Shown here: one piece after another, positions 29,037-38,113 of the stretch
Layout: every line of letters starts with the position of its first letter
How positions within the stretch are numbered: the first letter of the stretch is position 1
Source of the DNA: Pseudomonas baetica
GTDB lineage: Bacteria; Pseudomonadota; Gammaproteobacteria; Pseudomonadales; Pseudomonadaceae
Assembly: GCF_002813455.1 (NCBI RefSeq)
Contig: NZ_PHHE01000001.1
Location: forward strand, 5,452,001 to 5,516,000
DNA: 64,000 nucleotides
Direction of reading: 5' to 3'
Made by a program: the position numbers and the translations under genes
Notes under the pieces: generated by a model
Databases searched by the model: none
Told to the model about the DNA's origin: nothing
What the model saw: the letters and a program-made list of their open reading frames with translations, nothing else

Positions 29037-29750
29037 ATGATTAGACAGGTACGATTTGACAAGAAACAACGGGTGGTCGACGAACTCGTCCGACGCATCG
29101 AGAGCGGCCTCATGGAGGACGGCTTTCTGTTGCCCGGCGAGCATCAGTTGGCTCAAGAATTCAAGGTCAGCCGTGGCACGTTGCGCGAAGCGCTGGCCGA
29201 ATTGAAGCGGCGTAAATACATCGCCACGCAAAGCGGAGTCGGCTCGATCGTCACGTTTGACGGTGTCGCGCTCGACCAGCGCAGCGGCTGGGCGCAGACG
29301 CTCGCCGACAGCGGGGCGTTGGTCAACACCGAAGTGTTGCGCCTGGAGGCCGTGACCCGACCCGATCTGCTTTCGCGGTTCGGCACTGACCAATTCATCA
29401 CCCTCGACCGTCGTCGCCGCTCCAACGACGGCACGCTGGTGTCCCTCGAACGCTCTTTGATGCCAGCGACTGGCGGCCTGGAAAGCTTGCCGCGCGTGGG
29501 GCTGATCGACAATTCCCTGACCATTACCTTGGCCGCCTACGGCTACATCGGCGAACGCGGCGATCAGTGGATCGGCGCCGAACCGCTGAATGCCGAAGAT
29601 GCCGAACTGCTTGGCCGCCCGGTCGGCACCGTATTCCTCAAAGCCTTGCGCACCACCTACGACCGGCAAAACCGCTTCATGGAACAGGTCGAAAGCCTGC
29701 TCGACCCGGTGCATTTCCGTATGCACCTGCAATTTGGAGAATCGAAATGA
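29037..29750 (+). CDS. GntR/HutC-family regulator (YegW-like)
   Basis: The 237-residue protein has a GntR winged helix (LAQEFKVSRGTLREALAELKRRKYIATQSGVGSIV) and a UTRA ligand domain. It leads a set in which the E. coli yegW-yegU-yegV partners recur, so it is probably the local repressor. The ATG at 29037 is preferred to a TTG at 29031. Its stop overlaps the next ATG (ATGA), so the two are coupled. Confidence 0.85.
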   Translation: MIRQVRFDKKQRVVDELVRRIESGLMEDGFLLPGEHQLAQEFKVSRGTLREALAELKRRKYIATQSGVGSIVTFDGVALDQRSGWAQTLADSGALVNTEVLRLEAVTRPDLLSRFGTDQFITLDRRRRSNDGTLVSLERSLMPATGGLESLPRVGLIDNSLTITLAAYGYIGERGDQWIGAEPLNAEDAELLGRPVGTVFLKALRTTYDRQNRFMEQVESLLDPVHFRMHLQFGESK

Positions 29751-30745
29751 CCACGCTCAACCGTGCCCTGGGCGCTTTCTATGGCTTGGCCCTCGGTGAT
29801 GCGCTGGGCATGCCGACGCAATCGCTGAACCGCGAAACGATCAAGACCCGCTTCGGCCAGATCATCGATCTGCAAGACGCAGGTCCCTTGCAACCGATTG
29901 CCGCGAACATGCCCAAAGGCTCGATCACCGATGACACCGAACAGGCGATTCTGGTCGGCGAGTTGTTGATCGAAGGCAAGGGCCGGATCGAACCGGCAGT
30001 GCTGGCGCAACGGCTGATCGAATGGGAAGCCGAAATGCAGGCCAAGGGCTCGCAGGACTTGCTCGGCCCGTCGACCAAACGCGCTATCGAAATGATCCTC
30101 GCCGGCCATTCGCCGGAAGAGGCCGGGCGCTATGGCACCACCAATGGCGCGGCGATGCGGATTACCCCGGTGGGGATCGCCGCGGATGTCGCCGACCCCG
30201 AGCGCTTTATCGCGGCGGTGGTGCAGGCCTGTCAGGTGACGCATAACACCACGCTGGGAATTTCCAGCGCGGCGGCGGTGGCGGCAGTGGTCTCGGCCGG
30301 GATCAATGGCATGGATCTGGGCGAGGCGTTGAACCTCGGTCAGCAGATTGCTCAGCAAGCAGAATCCCACGGCCATTGGGTTGCCGGTGGCCGCATCGCT
30401 TCGCGTATCAGTTGGGCACGCACCATCAGTGTCGATAGCGACAAGGCGTTGCTGGCGGATCTGCTGTACGACGTGATTGGTACTTCGGTGGCGTCGCAGG
30501 AGTCGGTGGTGGTGTCGTTCGCGCTGGCGCAGCAAGTGGCGGTCGGTGAGATGAGCGCATTTGATGGGTTATGCATGGCGGCGAGCCTCGGTGGCGACAC
30601 CGACACCATCGCCGCGATACTCGGGGCAATGCTTGGGGCCTGCCTGGGCCTTGAGAGTTGGCCTGCTGAGATGGTTGCAACGGTGAAAGCCGTCAATGAT
30701 CTTGAGCTGGAACCGTTGGTGCAAGGACTGTTGGCCTTGCGCTGA
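29747..30745 (+). CDS. ADP-ribosylglycohydrolase-family hydrolase (YegU-like)
   Basis: The 332-residue all-helical protein has the two-magnesium motifs GLALGDALGMPTQ, SITDDTEQAI and GGDTDTIAAILGAMLGA. The family cleaves N- or O-glycosidic bonds of ADP-ribose and related compounds. Beside a nucleobase/nucleoside-type permease and a PfkB sugar kinase, a role in splitting an imported riboside is likely; this is inference from context. Confidence 0.85.
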   Translation: MTTLNRALGAFYGLALGDALGMPTQSLNRETIKTRFGQIIDLQDAGPLQPIAANMPKGSITDDTEQAILVGELLIEGKGRIEPAVLAQRLIEWEAEMQAKGSQDLLGPSTKRAIEMILAGHSPEEAGRYGTTNGAAMRITPVGIAADVADPERFIAAVVQACQVTHNTTLGISSAAAVAAVVSAGINGMDLGEALNLGQQIAQQAESHGHWVAGGRIASRISWARTISVDSDKALLADLLYDVIGTSVASQESVVVSFALAQQVAVGEMSAFDGLCMAASLGGDTDTIAAILGAMLGACLGLESWPAEMVATVKAVNDLELEPLVQGLLALR

Positions 30746-30756
30746 CTAGTCTGGCG

Positions 30757-30823
30757 CCTTCGCGAGCAGGCTCGCTCCCACAAGGATCACGCTGTATCTG
30801 TGGGAGCGAGCCTGCTCGCGAAG
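30757..30823. repeat. Paired REP element between the hydrolase and permease genes
   Basis: CGCGAGCAGGCTCGCTCCCA and TGGGAGCGAGCCTGCTCGCG form an inverted pair around about 25 bases. The rest of 30746-30947 holds only the permease ribosome site (CAACAGGAGC). Confidence 0.88.
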
Positions 30824-30947
30824 GGCGCGCTGCAATTGTTGAATCATTCACCCGCAATGGATCGCACAGACAGGCCCAGGATGGCCGGGATGTCTTGTCG
30901 TTTTGCGTCATTGCCACAACCACAAAAAAGGCAACAGGAGCACTTTC

Positions 30948-32414
30948 ATGAGTTCATCAAACGCCGGGCCAAGCGCCGGGCAACTGGAAACCCGCGGCAT
31001 CGAACCGGTGCCGGAAGCCGAGTGCAACGGTCATCCGCTGCAACTGTTCTGGGTCTGGTTCGCCGCAAACATTTCCATTCTCGGCCTGCCGCTGGGCGCC
31101 ACGCTGGTCGCGTTTCGCGGCCTGGCGATCTGGCAGGCCATCATCGTTGCGATCATCGGCGCTGCCGGTTCGTTTGCAGTCGTCGGGATCATCTCGATTG
31201 CCGGCCGTCGTGGCCGCGCGCCGAGCCTGACCCTGTCGCGAGCGATCTTTGGTGTGCGCGGCAATATCGGCCCGACGCTGGTCTCGCTGATGTCGCGCCT
31301 GGGCTGGGAAACCGTCAACACCACCACCGCCGCGTTCGTCTTGCTGTCGCTGTGCTCGATCCTGTTCGGCTCGCCAGTGGAAGCGAAGAGCGCACCGGTG
31401 CTGACGCTGATCTTCATCGCGATTTTCGTGCTGCTGACCCTGTCCGTCTCCGGCCTCGGCCACGCCACGTTGCTGGTGATTCAGAAGTGGGCGACTTATG
31501 TGTTCGGTGCGCTGAACATTTTGGTCGGCGGCTTCCTTTGCGCGACCATCGACTGGACAGCGGTGTTCAACGCCACGCCGGCGCCGATGAGTGCAATGAT
31601 CATCGGCATCGGCACCATGGCCGCCGGCACCGGGATTGGCTGGGCCAACGCTGGCGCCGACATGTCGCGCTATCAACATCGCAGCGTGAAGGCTGTGCGC
31701 CTGGTCGCTTCGGCGGCGTTCGGCGCCGGCATTCCGCTGGTGCTGCTGATCACCCTCGGTGGTTTGCTCTCGGTGGGCAACAATGACCTTGCCTCGGCGA
31801 CTGACCCGATCGTGGCGATCCGCGACATGCTGCCGACCTGGATGGCCGTGCCGTACCTGATCACCGCGTTTGGTGGCCTGCTGCTGTCGAATAACCTGTC
31901 GGTGTACTCCGCCGGTTTGACCACGCTGACCCTGGGCCTGAAGGTCAAACGCGTCTACGCCGTGGTGGTCGACATCGTTGCGATCTTCGCCGGTTCGATC
32001 TACTTCATGTTGATCGCCGACAGTTTCTACGGCCCGTTCATCACTTTCATTTCCCTGCTCGCGGTACCGATCACCGCGTGGGTCGGGATCTTCGTCGTCG
32101 ACCTGATTCACCGTCATTACTACAGCCCGAAAGACTTGCTGGATGTCAGCCCGAGCAGCGCTTATTGGTATCACGGCGGTATCGAGTGGCGTGCGTTCGG
32201 CGCATGGGCGATTGCCATCGTTCTTGGCTTCAGCTTCACCACCATCGGCACCACCGCGGAAAATGTCTGGTTCAAAGGCTTCCTGTCCGACTCGTGGCTG
32301 GGCCACAACGGTCTCGGCTGGATCGTGACGTTCGTGGTCGCCGGTGGCATTTACTGGGTACTCGGTGGGGCGAAAGATCGCCGCGCCGCGCAAGTCGAGA
32401 ATGCTCATGCCTAA
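30948..32414 (+). CDS. NCS1-family permease, cytosine-permease-like
   Basis: The 488-residue membrane protein has about twelve hydrophobic segments. Features of the NCS1 nucleobase transporters include WAGANISILGLPLG-like N-terminal sequence, RAIFGVRGNIGPTLVSLMSRLGWETVNTT, and GWANAGADMSRYQ. It would import a pyrimidine, purine or riboside with a cation. E. coli has the unrelated nucleoside carrier YegT at this place in the set. The ATG at 30948 follows CAGGAGC. Confidence 0.87.
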   Translation: MSSSNAGPSAGQLETRGIEPVPEAECNGHPLQLFWVWFAANISILGLPLGATLVAFRGLAIWQAIIVAIIGAAGSFAVVGIISIAGRRGRAPSLTLSRAIFGVRGNIGPTLVSLMSRLGWETVNTTTAAFVLLSLCSILFGSPVEAKSAPVLTLIFIAIFVLLTLSVSGLGHATLLVIQKWATYVFGALNILVGGFLCATIDWTAVFNATPAPMSAMIIGIGTMAAGTGIGWANAGADMSRYQHRSVKAVRLVASAAFGAGIPLVLLITLGGLLSVGNNDLASATDPIVAIRDMLPTWMAVPYLITAFGGLLLSNNLSVYSAGLTTLTLGLKVKRVYAVVVDIVAIFAGSIYFMLIADSFYGPFITFISLLAVPITAWVGIFVVDLIHRHYYSPKDLLDVSPSSAYWYHGGIEWRAFGAWAIAIVLGFSFTTIGTTAENVWFKGFLSDSWLGHNGLGWIVTFVVAGGIYWVLGGAKDRRAAQVENAHA

Positions 32415-33336
32415 GATGTTGCACACCGGCCAGGTGATCATCGACCTGGTCATGGCCGTGGAAAAACTGCCGCAAATCGGCGGTGATGTGCTGGCGCAGT
32501 CTGCCGGTTTCGAAGCAGGTGGCGGCTTCAACGTGATGGCGGCGGCAGTGCGTAACGGTCTGCCGGTGGTCTATCTCGGTCGCCATGGCACCGGTCGCTT
32601 CGGTGATCTGGCGCGCGAGGCGATGAACGCGGAAGGCATTCACATCGGCATCAACACACCCGCGCAAAGCGACACCGGTTTGTGTGTGGCGCTGACCGAT
32701 GCTTCGGCCGAGCGCAGTTTCATTTCCTACATCGGCGCCGAAGGTGAAGTGACGATCGAGGATTTGAACAGCGTCGCCGCCGAGGCCGGGGATTATGTCT
32801 ACGTCAGCGGTTACAGCCTGTTGCATGAAGGCAAGGCGCAGGCGTTGCTCGACTGGACACTGGCCTTGCCCGCCAGCATCTACGTGGTGTTCGATCCGGG
32901 GCCGTTGGTGGAATCGCCGGATTCGCCGTTGATGCAGGCATTGCTGCCGCGCATTGATGTGTGGACCAGCAACAGTGTCGAAGCGCTGTGCTTTACCGCA
33001 GCTGAGAATATTGGCGATGCGCTGGATCGTCTTGCCGAACATCTGCCAGCGGATGTGCTGATGGTGGTGCGCGACGGGCCGCAAGGTTGCTGGATTCATC
33101 AGCGTGGCGAGCGTCGGCATGTGCCTGGGTTTGCCGTCAAAGCGGTGGACAGCAATGGTGCCGGTGATGCCCATGCCGGGGTGTTTGTCGCCGGGTTGGC
33201 GCAAGGGTTGAACGCGCATGAAGCAGCGCGGCGGGCGAATGCGGCGGCGGCACTGGCAGTGACACGCTGGGGGCCGGCCACTTCGCCGGGGAGTGCTGAG
33301 GTTGATGCGTTGATCAGCCAGACTCTCGGCGACTGA
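32407..33336 (+). CDS. PfkB-family carbohydrate kinase (YegV-like)
   Basis: This 309-residue ribokinase-like enzyme has the N-terminal GGGFNVMAAAVRNGLPV and the C-terminal PfkB signature DSNGAGDAHAGVF, whose Asp is the catalytic base. It overlaps the permease by eight bases. In this operon it could phosphorylate the ribose or riboside freed by the hydrolase. The substrate is not determinable by reading. Confidence 0.87.
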   Translation: MPKMLHTGQVIIDLVMAVEKLPQIGGDVLAQSAGFEAGGGFNVMAAAVRNGLPVVYLGRHGTGRFGDLAREAMNAEGIHIGINTPAQSDTGLCVALTDASAERSFISYIGAEGEVTIEDLNSVAAEAGDYVYVSGYSLLHEGKAQALLDWTLALPASIYVVFDPGPLVESPDSPLMQALLPRIDVWTSNSVEALCFTAAENIGDALDRLAEHLPADVLMVVRDGPQGCWIHQRGERRHVPGFAVKAVDSNGAGDAHAGVFVAGLAQGLNAHEAARRANAAAALAVTRWGPATSPGSAEVDALISQTLGD

Positions 33337-33344
33337 ACTGCCGC

Positions 33345-33512
33345 TATCGCTGGCAAGCCAGCTCCCACATTGGAGCTGTGCCAAGCACAAACCCCTTTAG
33401 GAGCTAACGCAGGCTGCGATCTGATCGTTCCCACGCTCTGCGTGGGAATGCAGCCGGGGACGCTCTGCGCCCCACAGCTAAAAGATCGCAGCCTGCGGCA
33501 GCTCTTACAGGG
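33345..33512. repeat. REP remnants with a nested second repeat
   Basis: A CTGGCAAGCCAGCTCCCACA arm is followed by a GCAGGCTGCGATC / GATCGCAGCCTGCGGCAG pair. Inside that pair, at about 33425-33475, lies CGTTCCCACGCTCTGCGTGG and CCGGGGACGCTCTGCGCCCC, a different Pseudomonas repeat. Confidence 0.75.
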
Positions 33513-33522
33513 GCAGACGTTG

Positions 33523-33777
33523 TCAGCTATCGAGCTTGCGCGCCGCTTCAACCCCAGCCGCACTGAGCTTGATCGGCAGGTTCAGCGAATGTTCGCCGGC
33601 CTCGTTGCAGGTCACATGACCATGGTGGATCAGTCCGCGATCCTGTAAGGCGGCGAGGGCGCTGGCGACGACTTTCTCGCCCCGATAATTGTCCAGCACC
33701 TCCTTGCCCAAGCCGCTCGGGTGGGCGTGCAGCAGGCGGGTGAGGACTTCTTTTTCCAGGTTTTTATCGACGTTCAT
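33523..33777 (-). CDS. Conserved small protein, winged-helix-like
   Basis: The 84-residue protein (MNVDKNLEKEVLTRLLHAHP) contains a helix-turn pattern (EKVVASALAALQDRGLIHHGHVTCNEAG) like a small winged-helix repressor. I do not recognise a named family. There is no signal peptide. A ribosome site (GAGGTAACC) precedes the start. Function unknown. Confidence 0.65.
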   Translation of the reverse strand: MNVDKNLEKEVLTRLLHAHPSGLGKEVLDNYRGEKVVASALAALQDRGLIHHGHVTCNEAGEHSLNLPIKLSAAGVEAARKLDS

Positions 33778-33824
33778 GGTTACCTCTTCATTGGATTGAA
33801 TAGGACGCTCGCGTCGGCGAACTG

Positions 33825-34160
33825 CTACTGACCGGACCCTTCGGAACCCGAGCCACCGGTGGTGGTTTTCGAGCCGACGCCGGGGCCGGCATTATCTGGC
33901 GATGCCGGGGAGTCGGGGGTGTTCATGCCGCCCTGGCGACCGGGGTCACTGCCTTGCGTGCGCGGGTCGGTGCCGGTGGCCGGTGGCTGATTGATCAATG
34001 GCACACCGGAACCATCGGTGTTCATGCCCGGAGCGCTATTGATGGCCGGCGCACGCGGTGGGGTCGGGTCGGTAGGGCCGGTGCCTGCAGCGGTTGCAGC
34101 GAAGGCTGCGGGGCAGAGCAGGGCGGTGAAGACAAGAGCGGTCAACCTTGACGGAATCAT
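33825..34160 (-). CDS. Secreted low-complexity Pro/Gly/Thr protein
   Basis: The 111-residue protein has a clear signal peptide (about residues 1-21, cut after AFA) and a mature part with little order: repeated P, G, T, N and S with motifs such as INSAPGMNTDGSGVP and GGMNTPDSPASPDNAG. It is probably a small exported protein, common in fluorescent pseudomonads, with no known role. Base bias and the signal peptide make it likely to be real. Confidence 0.6.
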   Translation of the reverse strand: MIPSRLTALVFTALLCPAAFAATAAGTGPTDPTPPRAPAINSAPGMNTDGSGVPLINQPPATGTDPRTQGSDPGRQGGMNTPDSPASPDNAGPGVGSKTTTGGSGSEGSGQ

Positions 34161-34242
34161 AGGGCTTCTCCAGTGATTGGAATCCTTACCCTTTGTTGGT
34201 CTGCCCGCAAACCGGATTGGTGCCTGAGGAACGACGAACGGT

Positions 34243-35439
34243 CTAAATCACCTGCGCGGTTTTGATGTTGATCCGGCGCCAGAGCAGTCGGCCGAGGGTG
34301 ATCAACCAGTTCACCAGCGCGACCGCCAACACCGTGAGCAGCAGCGTTGCCATATCGTGTTCAACGATGATTTTCCCGGCCAGTAACGGAAAGCCGAAAA
34401 CGCCGATGAAGTAGGCAAGACTGAACAGCAGCAGTGCCTGCGACGTCGTGCCATTCGGTGCTTCGTTGGCGGCCAGGCCGTTGATCACCGAATAAGTCAG
34501 GCCGTAACCGACACCGAGCATCACCGCCGCCAGCAGATAAGTGAAACCGCTGTGGACGCCGAACGTGAACAGCACAATCGAGCCGAGCATCAACCCCGAC
34601 AGCAGACAAGACGCACGCAGCGGATCACGCTTGACCACGAAGCCTGCGATCAGCATCCGGCTACTGATCGCCGCACCCATGAAACCGAGAAAGAACAGCG
34701 AGTAATCCAGCGAGCGGGCCGCGGCATAACTGGTCTGGAAACTCGACAGGCCACCGAACACACAACCGCCAAGGCCGACCATGATGATCGGAAACAGAGC
34801 GCGGGAGCCGAGCACTTGGGTGGTCGCTTGCCAGGTGATTTTCGCCGCTGAGGTGGCTTGGGTACTTTGCAGGCGAGCACCGAGACGCCAGAACAGCAGC
34901 ACGCCGATCAGGCTCGCCAGTGCCGCCAGATAGAACGCCGACGTCACCGGCAAGCCCAGCGCACTGGCCGCGCGCCCGAGCAGCGGGCCGCTGCCGATCC
35001 CGGTCATCATGCTCCCAGACAGCAAGGCAAAATATTTCGCCCGCTGCGCCGGGGTCACCAGAGTGGCGACGATAATCGGCCCCAAGGTGTAAAACATCCC
35101 CCAGCCCAACCCCAGCAACAGACCGAAACACAGCAACAGGTGACCGACCCCCGGCGTCATCGCAAAACCGAGGCTGGCCACCACCAACATCAGGCCAAAC
35201 AACGCGATCGAACGCGCCGCGCCGAGCAGATCGGACAGGTGCCCGGACACCAGCACCGCCGCAAACGTGCTGAGCATCGCCGCCGAAATCACGCTGCCGG
35301 CATCGTGTTCGTTGCCGCCGCGCGAGCCAATCAACAACGCCAGCAGAAACGTCGAGCCGTAGGACAGCGACAGCAGATAACTGGCGAGGCAGAACAGGCC
35401 GAACAGCTTGCCCGACACCTTGGGTGTGGCTTGAGACAT
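34243..35439 (-). CDS. Major facilitator superfamily transporter
   Basis: The 398-residue protein has about twelve membrane segments and an MFS loop between segments 2 and 3 (GHLSDLLGAARSIAL). Substrate unknown; the size fits 12-TM efflux or sugar-type carriers. It is a single gene on the minus strand. Confidence 0.82.
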   Translation of the reverse strand: MSQATPKVSGKLFGLFCLASYLLSLSYGSTFLLALLIGSRGGNEHDAGSVISAAMLSTFAAVLVSGHLSDLLGAARSIALFGLMLVVASLGFAMTPGVGHLLLCFGLLLGLGWGMFYTLGPIIVATLVTPAQRAKYFALLSGSMMTGIGSGPLLGRAASALGLPVTSAFYLAALASLIGVLLFWRLGARLQSTQATSAAKITWQATTQVLGSRALFPIIMVGLGGCVFGGLSSFQTSYAAARSLDYSLFFLGFMGAAISSRMLIAGFVVKRDPLRASCLLSGLMLGSIVLFTFGVHSGFTYLLAAVMLGVGYGLTYSVINGLAANEAPNGTTSQALLLFSLAYFIGVFGFPLLAGKIIVEHDMATLLLTVLAVALVNWLITLGRLLWRRINIKTAQVI

Positions 35440-35550
35440 GACGCGGTTCCTTGACCGGATACATTGGCTGCCCTCTATCTAACACGCCCGACGCCAGGCT
35501 TAGATCTGAGCTTGGTGAAGTCAGGATCGTTGCGGGCCGGAGTAATGCGT

Positions 35551-36204
35551 TCAGACGATGCCAATCTCTTCCTTGAATTGCTCCATGAAACCTTTCAGAC
35601 GTTGATGACGGATCTGCGCCAGACGCTGGCCGGCGGCGGTCTGGAAACCGTCGGCAAGGTGCAGCAGTTTGGTCTGGAAGTGATCCAGACAGAAGCGTGT
35701 GTCGTTGTAATCGCGATGTTTTGCCTCCGGATCCTGCGGGTCGTACAACGCCGAGCCCATGCGTCCGGCGACGTAGAAAGTGCGGGCGACACCGAGCATG
35801 CCCAGCGAGTCGAGACGGTCGGCGTCCTGGACGATTTTAGCTTCCAGGGCGACGGGCGTGATGTTGGCGGAAAAGCTGTGGGCTTCGATGGCGTGGGCGA
35901 CAGTCTTGATTTTGGCTTCGGGCCACCTCAGGTCGGTCAACACGGCCGACGCTTTTTCCGCTGCCAGACGCGAGGCTTGCGCGCGCAGCGGCGAGTTTTT
36001 CTCGACAGCCACGCAATCGTGCAGCAGCACCGCCGCGAGCAATACTTCAAGATTTCCGCCTTCCTCGGCCTGCAAGGTGCGCGCGTTGTGCCACACCCGT
36101 TGCAGGTGCGCGAGGTCGTGGGCACCGTCGTCTGAGGGTTCGAGGGCGTGAGGAAGCAGTTCTTCAGCAAGGGGCATCAGAGGAATAAAAGCGCTGGCAG
36201 ACAT
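35551..36204 (-). CDS. HD-domain phosphohydrolase (YedJ-like)
   Basis: The 217-residue protein has metal-binding HD motifs in order: HDLAHLQRVWHNA, LLHDCVAV, HSFSA and QDADRLDSLG. These define a small HD hydrolase similar to E. coli YedJ. The substrate is probably a nucleotide, by family. The start is set at ATG 36204; an upstream extension to 36261 runs into a repeat. Confidence 0.82.
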   Translation of the reverse strand: MSASAFIPLMPLAEELLPHALEPSDDGAHDLAHLQRVWHNARTLQAEEGGNLEVLLAAVLLHDCVAVEKNSPLRAQASRLAAEKASAVLTDLRWPEAKIKTVAHAIEAHSFSANITPVALEAKIVQDADRLDSLGMLGVARTFYVAGRMGSALYDPQDPEAKHRDYNDTRFCLDHFQTKLLHLADGFQTAAGQRLAQIRHQRLKGFMEQFKEEIGIV

Positions 36205-36232
36205 AAACATTCTTTCAGTTGAGGTGGGTGTC

Positions 36233-36260
36233 GGTGGCGAGGGAGCAAGCTCTCTCGCCA
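36233..36260. repeat. Short REP-like hairpin (GTGGCGAGGGAGC type)
   Basis: GTGGCGAGGGAGC and GCTCTCTCGCCAC form an imperfect inverted repeat between the divergent HD and GNAT genes. Confidence 0.7.
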
Positions 36261-36314
36261 CAAAAGCATTGGCGCCTTAGTATGGCGCTTTCCATTTTCC
36301 AACAAGGCCCGTCC

Positions 36315-36794
36315 ATGTCGATCGAGATCCGCCCGGCGACCCCTAGCGATGCACCGCAAATCCTCGCGTTCATCACCGAACTGGCAGATTTCGAAAAGGC
36401 CCGCCACGAAGTGATTGCCAGTGTCGCCGACATCGAGCGCAGCCTGTTCGGCGAAGGCGCCACCGCTCACGGCCTGATCTGCCTGCGCGATGGTCTGCCC
36501 ATCGGTTTCGCGGTGTTCTTCTTCAGCTATTCGACCTGGCTCGGCAGCAACTGCCTGTACCTCGAAGACCTCTACATCACCCCCGAACAACGCGGTGGTG
36601 GCGCCGGCAAAACCCTGCTGCGGCATCTGGCAAAAATCGCCTGCGACAACGACTGTGGCCGTTTCGAGTGGAGTGTCCTGGAGTGGAATACCCCGGCCAT
36701 CGACTTCTACAAATCCCTCGGTGCCCAACCGCAGGAAGAGTGGGTGAGGTATCGCATGGATGGCAAGGTGTTGCGCGAGTTCGCCGAAGGTTGA
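36315..36794 (+). CDS. GNAT-family acetyltransferase
   Basis: The 159-residue protein begins IEIRPATPSDAPQILAFI and has the acetyl-CoA motif A region LEDLYITPEQRGGGAGKTLL, then WNTPAIDFYKSLGAQ. It resembles diamine or amino-acid N-acetyltransferases. The ATG at 36315 is the family start; upstream codons to 36219 cross the REP-like hairpin. Confidence 0.85.
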   Translation: MSIEIRPATPSDAPQILAFITELADFEKARHEVIASVADIERSLFGEGATAHGLICLRDGLPIGFAVFFFSYSTWLGSNCLYLEDLYITPEQRGGGAGKTLLRHLAKIACDNDCGRFEWSVLEWNTPAIDFYKSLGAQPQEEWVRYRMDGKVLREFAEG

Positions 36795-36954
36795 TCAGCA
36801 ATGGTGGCAATCCAATGCTAATTCGATTGTCGCCAGCCCTCTAGTCCGGCATTCTACGCGCCATTTTTGCGCGCTCACGGACGACACCTGCAATGCCTCT
36901 GGCACTCTTTCTCCACGCTCGTGGAGCTTTAGTTGCGTCACCGAGTGATCGGCG

Positions 36955-37617
36955 ATGAGCGGACTACGGGCGTCAATGTGTCTGTATGGCCTGGTGAAAA
37001 ACTCGGGCTCGACCGACAACCCCCAGCGTCAACCAGTCGATATTCTCTGCATGACAAATCGTGCGGGCGGCAGCGCCATTCGTGCGTTCGTGTCACGCCT
37101 CGATGCCGAGTTGATGACGCGCAGTGCCGGGCTCGCCGACTACCGCGTGATACCGCTACGCACCTTCGATCCGACGGCGTTTATCGACGCTCATCAAGGT
37201 TGGCTGACGCTGCACGTCTGTTGCGGTTTCGTCGCCCCTGCCGGGCATTCGCTGCTCAAGGACGGCGGGTTGATGCCGATGGGCTGGTACGTCTATTCCG
37301 AGATCGGCCAGTGGACGGCCCAGCATCATCTCGACCTCGGCGCACAAATGGCCGAACTGCTGCAATCGACTTACGAGCGTAATCACCTGCGCAACTACAA
37401 CGTCTGGCTCAACGAACTCGACAATGCGACGCCGGCCGAACTGGCCTGGCAAACCGACGAAGCCTGGCGGCACCTGCAAACCACCGCATCACCCGACAGC
37501 CGAGAGCATTGCCACGCCCTGTTCGACCCCGTCGACAACCGCTGGCGCTTCGCCGCGACCGACATCGATATTCATCCGCCGCACCCGGAACCCCTGAAGC
37601 AAGGAGCTTTGAATTGA
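36955..37617 (+). CDS. Unrecognised protein, first gene of a PAAR-lipase module
   Basis: The 220-residue frame matches no family I know. It has no signal peptide and no membrane segment. The true start is uncertain: ATG 36955, 36976 or 37051 (MTNRAGGS) are all possible. Its stop overlaps the TTG start of the PAAR gene by three bases, so translation is coupled. In type VI effector modules a gene in this place often encodes an adaptor or chaperone that loads the effector on its spike. That role is inference only. Confidence 0.6.
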   Translation: MSGLRASMCLYGLVKNSGSTDNPQRQPVDILCMTNRAGGSAIRAFVSRLDAELMTRSAGLADYRVIPLRTFDPTAFIDAHQGWLTLHVCCGFVAPAGHSLLKDGGLMPMGWYVYSEIGQWTAQHHLDLGAQMAELLQSTYERNHLRNYNVWLNELDNATPAELAWQTDEAWRHLQTTASPDSREHCHALFDPVDNRWRFAATDIDIHPPHPEPLKQGALN

Positions 37618-38108
37618 GTGGTAAACCCGCTGCACGCGTCACCGACCCGACCGCCTGCCCATTGCCAGGCCATGGCACCAACCCGATTGCCTCCGGCTCG
37701 CCGAACGTCTTCTTCGACGGCCTCGCCGCCGCGCGCATGACCGATAAATCGGCGTGCGGCAGTCCGATCACCGGGGCAGTTTCCGGCACGGTATTCATCA
37801 ATGGCCTGAATGCCGCAACGCTGGACAGCACCGGAGGCCACGGCAATGTCGTGGTTGGTGGTTCGGGCACTGTGATTATCGGCCAGAGCGGCGGTGGGGC
37901 GGCGTTTAGCGGGTTGTTGCCGATGCCGGTGCATTTCAATGATCGGATGCAGGTAGTCAACGAGATAACGGGAGAACCCATGCCCAATCATCCTTACGCA
38001 ATTCAACGCGGCGACGGACGTGTCGAGCACGGCATTACAAATGATGCGGGTTTCACCCATACGGTGAGCTCGCACATACCCGAATCCATCAAGTTGTTCG
38101 TGGAGTAG
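37614..38108 (+). CDS. PAAR-domain spike protein
   Basis: PAAR proteins sharpen the VgrG spike tip of type VI secretion systems and carry effectors. The 164-residue protein begins SGKPAARVTDPTACPLPGHG and continues IASGSPNVFFDGLAAARMTD and GGHGNVVVGGSGTV, the repeated beta-hairpin and metal-ligand His pattern of PAAR. A C-terminal tail of about 60 residues (from MPVHFNDRMQVVNEITGEP) probably docks the cargo. The TTG start at 37614 is set by AAGGAGC and the overlap with the previous stop. Confidence 0.85.
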   Translation: MSGKPAARVTDPTACPLPGHGTNPIASGSPNVFFDGLAAARMTDKSACGSPITGAVSGTVFINGLNAATLDSTGGHGNVVVGGSGTVIIGQSGGGAAFSGLLPMPVHFNDRMQVVNEITGEPMPNHPYAIQRGDGRVEHGITNDAGFTHTVSSHIPESIKLFVE

Positions 38109-38113
38109 GTTCG

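Noticed and set aside
30957..32531. Minus-strand frame of 524 codons
   Set aside because: It is antisense to the NCS1 permease; no motif or ribosome site.
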